Positions 26,009 to 33,543 of a stretch of DNA of 49,574 bases are shown here, piece after piece. The stretch is from Streptomyces sp. NBC_00224. GTDB lineage: Bacteria; Actinomycetota; Actinomycetes; Streptomycetales; Streptomycetaceae. The notes beneath the pieces are model-generated. The model saw only the letters and a list, made by a program, of their open reading frames with translations. It had not been told where the DNA came from and ran no database searches. Within the stretch, counting starts at the first letter, position 1; each line of letters begins with the position of its first letter. Position numbers and translations under genes: made by a program. The DNA lies in contig NZ_CP108108.1 in the NCBI RefSeq assembly GCF_041435195.1, positions 1 to 49,574 of the forward strand, read 5' to 3'.

Positions 26009-27072
26009 GTTGAGCTACGCCCAGGGCCGCGCAGCGAGGGGACGGTGGCGTGGTGGGCCCGACCATGAGCCCGGCCACGGCAAACAGAGGTTCCCGGTGG
26101 TGGCTCGTGACCATGGTCGGGGCCCGTGGCCCCAACGGGTGGAGCCAGCCCGCCGCGGTCTGCCACCGCCTCCACAGCCGTCCGCACGGCCTCCTGTTCC
26201 GGGTGGGAGTCGGCGTACCCGGGACTCTTACCCGTACCAGGGACGGCGGCTGCTGTCCGGCGGTGCCTGTCCTGTCAACGCAGCACGCGGCCCCGACCGG
26301 TTTGTCGACCAAGAGGGCCCGACCACGGTCACGAAAGGATTACACATGTCCTGGTCGGCCCGACCACGACATTTCGACTACGTGGAGTCGCCCCTGTGAA
26401 TGCGGATCTTTCGGCCCGGGCCGCCGTGAGCGCATCGATCTGCCGTTTGGCTTCTGGTCGCTGGTGGACACGGGGGTACCCGATCGTCATCTCGGTGCGG
26501 ATGAGCGGCTCGGCGAGGCACTGTCGCGTCCGCGCCTTCGGCCTCGACGGTGGTCGCCAGATCGCCGCCGGTGTGGGCGCAGGCGAGGGCGGCACGGTAG
26601 CCAGGCTGGTCCCGACATCGAACCGGGCGGCGCCGGGGCACCGTCGTCCGTGCCGCATCACGACCACCACGACACTCAGCAGGGTGCTGGGCAGCCTGGG
26701 GCGTCTGGTCACCAGCTGCTCGCCGACTGGTCGGCGGTCGCGTGGTCGGCGGGCAGGGAACCGACTGGGGTCGCCCCGGTCTGATCCGGGTTCGCGGCAC
26801 GCAGCCAGGCAGCTTCGTCGGCGTCCCGGCCCTGGGCAGGCGGCCGTCTCTCCCCCCTTGCCGGTCGGTTTGAACGTGGCTGCTTGTGCTCATTCACCAC
26901 ACCCGCAGAACGATCGACAGCCTCGTGCACCGCCCTTCAGTCCGGGCGTTCACCGCCTTCCTGCCCCATCTATAAGGGCCTGCGGCCGCTTGTTGGGCGG
27001 GCGGGGAATCGGAACCTGGCGTGGGGGCGGTTGCCGAGCGCACGGCATCGGCTGATTGCTACGGTCCTGGCT
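25578..27072. other. Repeat-rich region without a convincing gene
   Basis: About 1.5 kb. Frames up to 309 codons exist, but their translations are Arg/Pro-rich and no domain emerges. A minus-strand frame at 26329-26712 (with LIRTEMTIGYPRVHQRPEAK) is the only one that looks faintly protein-like and may be a relic. The region holds TGCGCA sites and three TGGTSGGCCCSACCA palindromes. Confidence 0.5.
25699..26366. repeat. Three 15-bp palindromes TGGTSGGCCCSACCA
   Basis: Copies are at 25699-25713, 26051-26065 (each with one mismatch in symmetry) and 26352-26366 (perfect). The first and last are each preceded by the same 14-mer ACCACGGTCACGAA at 25657-25670 and 26322-26335. Confidence 0.7.
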
Positions 27073-27921
27073 ATGACCGCGACTGTGTCCCGCGTAGTTG
27101 ATCTCCGCAAAGAGCCGATCGAGGAAGCACTGGACCGTGTGGAAAGTGCTTTGCACGTGCGCCTTGACCGGGCGTCCGTCGTACGCAAGCGCCGGTCGGT
27201 GGGGGCGCGCACGGACCGGGAGAGCTGGGTACGTATCGAAAGGCGCGGGCTCGACCGGATCGGCTCGCAGGGCGGGGACGGGACCGCGGCTGCCGAAGCC
27301 CTGCACGGGGTCGCTAAACCTGCGTGGTACGGCAGCGTGGCGTGGCGGGATGCGGAGGAGCCAGTGATGTGGCGGGCCGATGAGACCGCGCTCCTTTCCG
27401 GGCAGCCTGTCGGTTCGGCGATCGCGAGTGAGGACCCGGAGCTGCCGGACGCATGGTGGGCGGCGCTGAACGCGTCCCTCGGTGCGCTGGCCGCGCAGCA
27501 CACCTACCGCACTGCCACCCCTGACACCGAGGCCATCACGCAGGAACTGGTCACCCAGACCATCCACGGCGTGTTCGCCGGTGTCGACACCATGGTGGAC
27601 GAGTGGACGCCTGCGCACGCGGATCTGAACTGGGCGAACATGACTGCGCCGACGTTCTGCCTGTTCGACTGGGAGGACTGGGGGCTTGCCCCACGAGGGC
27701 TGGACACGGCCACTCTGTGGGCTGCCTCCCTCGCGGTCCCGGCTCTGGCCGACTGCGTCCGCCAGGAGCGGCGTAGCGATCTGGAGAGCCGGGACGGCAA
27801 GCTCATGCTTCTTTTCGCCGCAGCGAAGATCCTTGGTCCACATGCCCACCCGGAGGACCCACGCCTGACAGCAGCCCGCGCCGTGGCAGAGCAAACGGTG
27901 CGGGAACTTCAGTCAGCCTGA
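27073..27921 (+). CDS. Phosphotransferase-like protein (APH family)
   Basis: 282 aa. The C-terminal half carries the kinase-fold signature of aminoglycoside/choline phosphotransferases: PAHADLNWANMT (catalytic Asp and Asn) and LFDWEDWGLAPRGLDTATLW (metal-binding Asp). The N-terminal lobe is short and the usual ATP-binding strand pattern is unclear. The ATG at 27073 was chosen because upstream residues are low-complexity. The gene converges on and slightly overlaps the aldo/keto reductase gene. The substrate is unknown; resistance should not be assumed. Confidence 0.72.
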   Translation: MTATVSRVVDLRKEPIEEALDRVESALHVRLDRASVVRKRRSVGARTDRESWVRIERRGLDRIGSQGGDGTAAAEALHGVAKPAWYGSVAWRDAEEPVMWRADETALLSGQPVGSAIASEDPELPDAWWAALNASLGALAAQHTYRTATPDTEAITQELVTQTIHGVFAGVDTMVDEWTPAHADLNWANMTAPTFCLFDWEDWGLAPRGLDTATLWAASLAVPALADCVRQERRSDLESRDGKLMLLFAAAKILGPHAHPEDPRLTAARAVAEQTVRELQSA

Positions 27922-28721
27922 CGACTGCGCAGCAGGTCGCGGTACTGCCTGACCATCGCGTGATCGACCTCGTACGTCAGGCAGGAGGCCGATTCCTTGA
28001 GATGGCCGAGGTCGTCTGTCCCGAGGGCCACGGCATCCACCACCGGGAGCTCGAAGGCGGTACGAAGCGCAGCCTGCACCGGCGTGGCCGAGTCGGCCTC
28101 ACGCAGGAAGGTCCGCGGGTCGAACGCCTTCCAGACCGGCGTGGCCGTACTCCCGCCGAGCGGGCTCATGCCCCAGACCGATGAGGGCTGCCATTGCTTG
28201 GCGAGGAGTTCGGCGGAATCCAGGATGTCGATCCCGACGAGCAGGCCGCAGCGCAGCATCAGTACCCCAGGGCTGGGAAGTGTGTTGACCTGGCCGAGGA
28301 GGGGGCGTGGGTCCCAGGTGGAGACGCCCCACCCTCCGCACCGGCCTGCGGCTGCGGCGTCGGCGAGCATGCCGCACGCCTCGGCCAGCGCATCGCCTGT
28401 CGGGGCGGAGTGCTCGGGGTTGTGCAAGAGCACCCACTCCGGCTCGCGTCCCAGATCCCGCACCGCCTCATCAACCGCTGTGCTCAGGCGGGCAGGGTCG
28501 AGTGAATGGCCATCGGGGAAGTAGCCGACCTTTGTAGACACCGAGAACCTCGGCAGCAGATCGCCCGCCACTCGGGCAAGAGTCTCGTGGGAGCGGAACT
28601 GGAAGTAGACGTAGGCGGTATCGAAGGCGGTGACGCCGAGATCCAGTGCACCCGTCAGCAGACGGCGTTCGTGACGAGACCGGTGTAACCCGAGGACAGT
28701 TCGTCGGTCAGTGGCGCGCAC
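27909..28721 (-). CDS. Aldo/keto reductase family protein
   Basis: 270 aa TIM-barrel oxidoreductase, NADPH-dependent by family. The tetrad is visible: Asp and Tyr in AFDTAYVYF, Lys in STKVGYF and His in LLHNPEHS. The C-terminal half shows GGWGVSTWDPRP and late-strand motifs. The N-terminus lacks the first beta-hairpin typical of the family. The GTG at 28721 has AAGGAGG 5-6 nt upstream and lies 67 nt inside the preceding oxygenase gene, so the two are translationally linked. It is the last gene of the minus-strand peptide cluster and a possible tailoring enzyme. Confidence 0.85.
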   Translation of the reverse strand: MRATDRRTVLGLHRSRHERRLLTGALDLGVTAFDTAYVYFQFRSHETLARVAGDLLPRFSVSTKVGYFPDGHSLDPARLSTAVDEAVRDLGREPEWVLLHNPEHSAPTGDALAEACGMLADAAAAGRCGGWGVSTWDPRPLLGQVNTLPSPGVLMLRCGLLVGIDILDSAELLAKQWQPSSVWGMSPLGGSTATPVWKAFDPRTFLREADSATPVQAALRTAFELPVVDAVALGTDDLGHLKESASCLTYEVDHAMVRQYRDLLRSRQAD

Positions 28722-29851
28722 AGATCCTCCTTCACCAAGATTTCCGCTACGTCGTACGCCTCGGCACCGACGACGGCCGCGGCCTCGTCCAGCACGATGG
28801 GCTCCCCGCTGAGGAGCACCCGGATCGCGGGGAGCGCCTTGGCTGCCAGAGTGAGCCGCTTCCCGGCCGCGATGACGTGCACGGTATTGCCGCTGGTGTG
28901 GATCTGAGGAGGGAAGTGGGTGGCGCAGACCACGGTGTCGAGGGGCCCGAAGATGTCGAGGAACGGCACATGGCGGCCCGGGGCCGTGTTGTGTTCGTAC
29001 GCCGTAAGGAAGTCTGCGGGCGGGCGCTCGACGACGAGCCGGGCAGCTGCCTCCATCAGGGAGGCATGGCCGGCTGCGTGCTGGCGGTCGAGGTCGTGGC
29101 GGAACACTTCGTGTTCACGGCACCAGTCGCCCAGCCAGGCGAGCCAGCTCGCGCCGGTGCGCTTCGTTATACCGAAGGTGACGTGAAGGCTGTATCCGCT
29201 GCCCTTCTCCGCGCGGGTGGCCTGATGCCAGTGGCCTCGCGGAATGTGCATGATGTCGCCGGCCCGGAGCACGCCATCGAAGAGCACGGTGTCGCTCGGG
29301 ATGCTGTTGGGGTCGGCGTCCCGGTACATGGGAGCGGTACGGGTGGTCTCGCGGACCTGCCACTTCTTCTCGCCGGCGAGCTGGATAACGATTACGTCGT
29401 GGTCGTCCCAATGCAGCGGGAAGCCGGAAGCCTCATTCGTCGTCAGATACGCGTTGACCTGGACCCGCTCGTGTGACCACCACTGCAGGGCGCGGCAGGC
29501 CACCTCCATGGTCGGGTCGAAGACGTTGAGCTGGTCCAGGATGAGCGTGGCGCCCTCATCCAGCAGCCTGCCGAGCCGGTGCATGTTGACCATGGGAATG
29601 CTCTGCCCCCGCGGGCTGACGGTGTCGGTGACGTACACCGCCGGATGGACCTCTTCGCCCTTTTGGAAGACCCGGAATTGCGGACGGTTCAAACTGCGCC
29701 GCATCGCGATGTCCAGCAGCCGGTTGGGGGTCAGGACTCGTGACAGCAGCCCCGTGTCGTCGCAGCGCCCGCACACGAACGCCTTCCCGACCTGCTCGGC
29801 CCCCTTCCAGCCCAGCGCGCCTTCGATGGCATTGATCAACCGGTGCTCCAT
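28655..29851 (-). CDS. JmjC/cupin-fold 2-oxoglutarate oxygenase
   Basis: 398 aa. The Fe(II) site is readable: PLHWDDHDVIVIQLAGEKKW (His-x-Asp) and GDIMHIPRGHWHQAT (distal His), the arrangement of ROXA/MINA-type cupin hydroxylases acting on protein side chains. A winged-helix-like C-terminal part (about 300-398) with LDEAAAVVGAEAYDVAEILV agrees with that group. The ATG at 29851 has a perfect AAGGAGGT 5-6 nt upstream. It lies 70 nt downstream of a 56-codon peptide gene on the same strand, suggesting that the peptide is a substrate; this is inference. Confidence 0.85.
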   Translation of the reverse strand: MEHRLINAIEGALGWKGAEQVGKAFVCGRCDDTGLLSRVLTPNRLLDIAMRRSLNRPQFRVFQKGEEVHPAVYVTDTVSPRGQSIPMVNMHRLGRLLDEGATLILDQLNVFDPTMEVACRALQWWSHERVQVNAYLTTNEASGFPLHWDDHDVIVIQLAGEKKWQVRETTRTAPMYRDADPNSIPSDTVLFDGVLRAGDIMHIPRGHWHQATRAEKGSGYSLHVTFGITKRTGASWLAWLGDWCREHEVFRHDLDRQHAAGHASLMEAAARLVVERPPADFLTAYEHNTAPGRHVPFLDIFGPLDTVVCATHFPPQIHTSGNTVHVIAAGKRLTLAAKALPAIRVLLSGEPIVLDEAAAVVGAEAYDVAEILVKEDLCAPLTDELSSGYTGLVTNAVC

Positions 29852-29921
29852 GACTACCTCCTTTTGATGGGACGGATCACCAGTGGAGGCCCGCCCAGGA
29901 CGGGCCTCCACCTTCAGCGAG

Positions 29922-30092
29922 TTACTCGACGTCGGTCAGGTTGCCGTCGCCGCCCGGCCAGGGGGCATCCCCGGACGATCCGGCGTTGTCGGAACGGAGG
30001 CTGTCGTAGCGGTCCTGGACAGCGGCCAGTTCCTCAACGGCCAGCAGCAGACCGGTCTGAGTCGACTGTGACGGCTCGGTGTGCTCTGCCAT
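29922..30092 (-). CDS. 56-aa peptide, candidate modified-peptide precursor
   Basis: Starts with the ATG at 30092 (GGAAGGAG upstream). The first half is polar then helical (TGLLLAVEELAAVQDRYDSL). The second half is small, flexible and acidic (NAGSSGDAPWPGGDGNLTDV), with one Trp between Pro residues. It has no Cys, no signal peptide and no membrane segment. It directly precedes the JmjC oxygenase and aldo/keto reductase genes. Helical leader plus Gly-rich tail beside a protein-hydroxylase-like enzyme is the classic layout of a RiPP precursor. No similarity to a named class is recognised. Confidence 0.65.
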   Translation of the reverse strand: MAEHTEPSQSTQTGLLLAVEELAAVQDRYDSLRSDNAGSSGDAPWPGGDGNLTDVE

Positions 30093-30246
30093 GTGGTGCT
30101 CCTTCCATCTCGGTTCCTCCACCCGGATGCGGGCGAAGTTCTCAGTGAACTGCCCCCACTGCGCCGCGTGAGGACTGCTTCCGGTCAGCCATGCCGCCGG
30201 CGGCTCCCTTCTCCTTGCTGATGCAGCAAGGCCGCTGCGGTGCGGG

Positions 30247-30411
30247 TCAGCCGAAGGCCGTGTACAGAAACCACATGAAGAGGCCCCAGGCGGCGACGGC
30301 CAGGAGCGCGACTGCGCAACCGGTGAGGACCGCTATCGGCGAGAGAGGCGACTCTGGCTCGGGTTCCTCTGACAGGGGGGTGGCCTGCTGTGTGGGCGCG
30401 CGCCATGCACA
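30247..30411 (-). CDS. Possible tiny membrane protein without a clear start
   Basis: One minus-strand frame ends at 30247 and reads SEEPEPESPLSPIAVLTGCA then VALLAVAAWGLFMWFLYTAF, an acidic stretch followed by one transmembrane helix. The frame opens after a TGA and contains no ATG, GTG or TTG before the helix; only a CTG precedes SEEPEP. Either a rare start is used or the gene is broken. An overlapping 83-aa frame in another phase looks non-coding. Confidence 0.3.
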   Translation of the reverse strand, partial: CAWRAPTQQATPLSEEPEPESPLSPIAVLTGCAVALLAVAAWGLFMWFLYTAFG

Positions 30412-30470
30412 GTGGGCAGTGCGGATGTGAGGTCATCGCGAGGTCACTCGCTCCTTGTCACTGGCTCGGC

Positions 30471-31538
30471 TCAGTGGGAGGGAGCACCGCAGGTCAGTTC
30501 AAGGGGGCCGGTGTTGTTCCACAGGGCGGTCACACAGGCGTCGAGGCGCCGGAGCAAAGGTTCGCTGACCAGCGCCGCGCTGTCGTCCACGCTGACCATG
30601 CGCCACGCTGCGTTCCGGTGGGGGACGAGCCGGATGCGGGCCAGATCATGCTCACCGAGGGTGGCGCTGTGGAACGTGTACGCGACACGGCTCAGCCATG
30701 GTGCGCCATGACTCCAGTCAACAGCCAGGAGTCGGCCAAGTGGGACGTCGAGACCGAGCTGGTCGCGCAGGGCCCGGCCTGCAGCCTCACGCGGCCCCTC
30801 CCCGGCGTCACTGTCGATGCCGCCACCGGGCAGCTCCCACAACTGGCTGCGGGAGGAGGTCGGCTGGAGCAGCAGAGCACGCCCGCCCGAATCGGTCAGC
30901 ACAATGTTCACCTCAGCGAGCACCTTCGGACGATGGGCCTGGTAAAGATCCATGTCGACGGCGACACTCTGCTCCACAAACGAGCGCAGACCCCGCTGAA
31001 AGCCGGCGGGAGAGCCGGGCTGGACACGCCCACCCACCAGGTAGGCGATGGAGCCGGAGTGCCACGCGTCGACGGCCGCGCGCACCCGGTCGACGACAGC
31101 TTCGGGGAACAGAGGGATCGCATCCTTGGGCGCCAGCCACTGAGCGGTCACCGGTGGCGGGGTCTGCGTAGCGCGGCGGGCCTGGTGTTCATCGAGCGGA
31201 CCGAACAAGTAGAGGTGGCACACGACCGACAGGACGGGAGACCACTGTTCGCAGTCGACGGCCAGCAGTCTCTTCGCCTGGTAGGGGTGTACGTCGAAGT
31301 GGCTGTACAAAGTGTTGGCCAGCTCTGCCTGCGGGGGATGAGCACCCGTGGACTGGACGACGGGAAGGCTCACCGCGGCTCCGCCGCTGGGCCGGGGATG
31401 CGTCAGCACGAGTATCCGCCCGCGAGTATCGGTGACCAGCGCGGAGGCAAGGACGGGCGGCGACGTTTCCCGAGCAGTGGGGTCAATGGCTGTCTCGACT
31501 GTCGAACGCTTTGTGGAAACAGGCTGGTAGGCGGACAC
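30471..31538 (-). CDS. Double NUDIX-like protein with altered catalytic box
   Basis: 355 aa with two repeats of the NUDIX fold. The N-terminal half (about 25-165) has ALVTDTRGRILVLTHPRPSG but no NUDIX box. The C-terminal half (about 205-340) has EVNIVLTDSGGRALLLQPTS and ELPGGGIDSDAGEGPREAAG, then RALRDQLGL where the normal box needs REUxEExGU; the metal-binding glutamates are replaced by Ala, Asp and Gln. It may therefore bind rather than hydrolyse nucleotides. The GTG at 31538 has AAGGAG upstream. It lies 21 nt after the damaged regulator gene, in the same orientation as the cluster. Confidence 0.7.
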   Translation of the reverse strand: MSAYQPVSTKRSTVETAIDPTARETSPPVLASALVTDTRGRILVLTHPRPSGGAAVSLPVVQSTGAHPPQAELANTLYSHFDVHPYQAKRLLAVDCEQWSPVLSVVCHLYLFGPLDEHQARRATQTPPPVTAQWLAPKDAIPLFPEAVVDRVRAAVDAWHSGSIAYLVGGRVQPGSPAGFQRGLRSFVEQSVAVDMDLYQAHRPKVLAEVNIVLTDSGGRALLLQPTSSRSQLWELPGGGIDSDAGEGPREAAGRALRDQLGLDVPLGRLLAVDWSHGAPWLSRVAYTFHSATLGEHDLARIRLVPHRNAAWRMVSVDDSAALVSEPLLRRLDACVTALWNNTGPLELTCGAPSH

Positions 31539-31559
31539 GAGGACGACTCCTTGAATGGT

Positions 31560-32061
31560 TCAGCGAGCGGAGGGCAGAGCAGCCTTGGCCGAGGGGGCCA
31601 GGTGGTGACCGGCGCTGCCGCGGGAGGCGTTGAGGACGCCATAGGCCCAGCCGAGCGTGATCAGGTGACATTCGTTGGCTGCGTTCCACCGGGCACGTAA
31701 GCTCTGCAGCCTGCGCTGCAGGGCGGTCATCGACAGGTGGCAGTGCGCGGCGACTTCCAGGTGGCTGTCCCAGGGCGAGCCGCCACAAGATCGCCACCTC
31801 GTGCGGCTCGGCGCCGCTGTTGGGGGGTGCGGCGGGTACGGGTCGGGGCATGAGGTTGAGGACGTAGCAGGCGTGGATGAAGGCGTAGCGGTGGCGCACG
31901 CCGAGCCGGTGGTTGGCGGTGGACTGGGTGGTCGAGACGGTGCCCGTGGCCAGATCCAGGTCGGCGGCGGCTTCAGCAGTGTCCCGTCCTTGCGCGAGTA
32001 CGGCGGCGATCCGCAGTTGTGCTGGTGTGGACAGCAGTTTGGATCGGAGATTTAACGTCAT
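31560..32061 (-). pseudogene. Frameshifted regulator with two LuxR-like HTH regions
   Basis: From the ATG at 32061 the frame gives a first HTH-like region (STPAQLRIAAVLAQGRDTAE) and continues to ILWRLAL. The related second region (DSHLEVAAHCHLSMTALQRR, then LITLGWAYGVLN) lies in another frame and ends at a TGA at 31560-31562. A missing pair of bases near 31778 (CTGGGACAGC where CTGGG-GACAGC-type spacing is expected) explains the shift. As read, the downstream part is junk until 31483. Intact, it would be a 160-170-aa tandem helix-turn-helix regulator of the surrounding operon. Confidence 0.6.
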
Positions 32062-32103
32062 GCGGGCGGTTTCTTTCTCCTCGTGAGAGGTGGGCAGGGG
32101 CGT

Positions 32104-33543
32104 TCAGGCGCGGGTGAACCAGCGGGCCTGCTCTGCGTCGGTGACGGTGTGGCGCTGGTGGTCGATCTCGATTTGCGCCAGCTGCGCGTAGTGCTCCACC
32201 ACCTCCTCGCCGAACGCCTCCCGGGTGATGGGGCTGTGGCGGAACGCGGAGCGCGCCTGCTCGAACGTGAGCGGCACCAGCGGTGCCTGGGAGGCTTCGA
32301 AGGCGTTGGAGACACACTGCCGGGGCGGGACGAGGTCGTGGCTGATCCCATGGACGATGCCGGCCACAGCGGCGGACAGCGCCAGATAGGGATTCGCGTC
32401 CGCCCCGCCCAGGCGCACCTCCAGGTGGAGCCCGTCGCTGTGTCCGACGATGCGCACCGCGCAGGTGCGGTTGTCGAACCCCCAGGCCATCCGGGTCGGG
32501 GCGAACGCCTCGCCCAGGTACCGCTTGTAGGAGTTCACGTTCGGCGCATAGAACGGGGCAAGCCCCGGCAGGGCCTCCAGCAGACCCGCCGCCGCGCTCT
32601 TGCCGATCGTTGAGAGTTCGCCGTCGGGGGTGGGGAGTATGGGGGTGCCGTTGCGGGTGAGGGACCGGTGGAGGTGCAGGCCGCTGCCGATGCCGGTCTC
32701 GGGCGCGGCCATGAACGTCGCCGTCATCCCCGCGCGGTCGGCCAGCGTGCGCGCGGCGTGCTTGAAGACGAGATGCTGATCGCAGGCGCTGAGCGCGCCG
32801 CTGTGGGGGAAGGTGACCTCGACCTGGCCGGGGGCGCTTTCGGTCTTGATGGCCTCCACCGGCATCCCCGCCTTCGCCAATGCGGTTTGGAGGCGGCGGA
32901 AGTAGCGGTCGAGACCAGGGGTGTGGTCGAGGGCGTAGTCCAGATTCACGTCCGCTGCCGGAACGAGTCCGCCGGGCCCGATGCCGGTGGTGGGGGTGTA
33001 GGTGCCTTGGTAGAGCAGGAACTCGGTCTCCAGGCCGACCTGGGCGTGCAGGCCGTGTGCGGCGAGCCGGGTGAGCTGGGTGCGCAGGACCTGCCGGGGA
33101 GCAACTTCGACCGGGGCGTCTGCTGCGTCTACCGCGTCTCCGAGGACGAGCACGGTGCGCGGCATCCAGGGCACGAGACGCAGGGTTGCGAGGTCCGGGA
33201 CGACACCGGTGTCCTCGAAGCCGCTGTCCCACGAGGTGAGGTCGAAGCCGTGGCGCGGACTCATCTCGACATCGGTGGCCAGCAGGTAGGCGCACATGTC
33301 CGCGCCGTCGAGTGCGACCTTGTCCAGGAAGTGCCGGGCCCCGTACCGCTTGCCCTTCAACTGCCCTTGCGAGTTCGGCAACGCGTAGAAAACGGTGTCG
33401 ATCAATTCGGCATCCACTGCATCCCGCAGATCGGGCAGTGTCAGCTTCCCGATGACCGCGCGCTTCCGCCGCGCACGAGCGGTATCAGCGGACGGGGCAC
33501 TCAGACGGGGAACCTGTGAGAACGAGCGCGGAGTCGTGGGCAT
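32104..33543 (-). CDS. Glutamine-synthetase-like ligase (gamma-glutamyl-amine synthetase type)
   Basis: 479 aa. ATP-dependent GS-fold enzyme joining glutamate to ammonia or an amine. Motifs: metal site VGLETEFLLYQ, SAPGQVEVTFPHSGAL, nucleotide/His loop GSGLHLHRSLT, VNSYKRYLGEAFAPTRMAWG and LEVRLGGADANPYLALSAAV. Length and motifs fit the PuuA/GlnA3-like group rather than the main glutamine synthetase; the adenylylation loop is not evident. The ATG at 33543 overlaps the permease stop as TGATG, so uptake and ligation are coupled. Either polyamine/amine catabolism or amide formation on a product is possible. Confidence 0.88.
   Translation of the reverse strand: MPTTPRSFSQVPRLSAPSADTARARRKRAVIGKLTLPDLRDAVDAELIDTVFYALPNSQGQLKGKRYGARHFLDKVALDGADMCAYLLATDVEMSPRHGFDLTSWDSGFEDTGVVPDLATLRLVPWMPRTVLVLGDAVDAADAPVEVAPRQVLRTQLTRLAAHGLHAQVGLETEFLLYQGTYTPTTGIGPGGLVPAADVNLDYALDHTPGLDRYFRRLQTALAKAGMPVEAIKTESAPGQVEVTFPHSGALSACDQHLVFKHAARTLADRAGMTATFMAAPETGIGSGLHLHRSLTRNGTPILPTPDGELSTIGKSAAAGLLEALPGLAPFYAPNVNSYKRYLGEAFAPTRMAWGFDNRTCAVRIVGHSDGLHLEVRLGGADANPYLALSAAVAGIVHGISHDLVPPRQCVSNAFEASQAPLVPLTFEQARSAFRHSPITREAFGEEVVEHYAQLAQIEIDHQRHTVTDAEQARWFTRA

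Noticed and set aside
26050..27055. Overlapping plus-strand frames of 244 and 309 codons
   Set aside because: Both are low-complexity and cross repeat sequences; no family resemblance.
28646..29476. Plus-strand 276-codon frame opposite the JmjC gene
   Set aside because: Antisense shadow of a gene with clear motifs and a perfect ribosome site.
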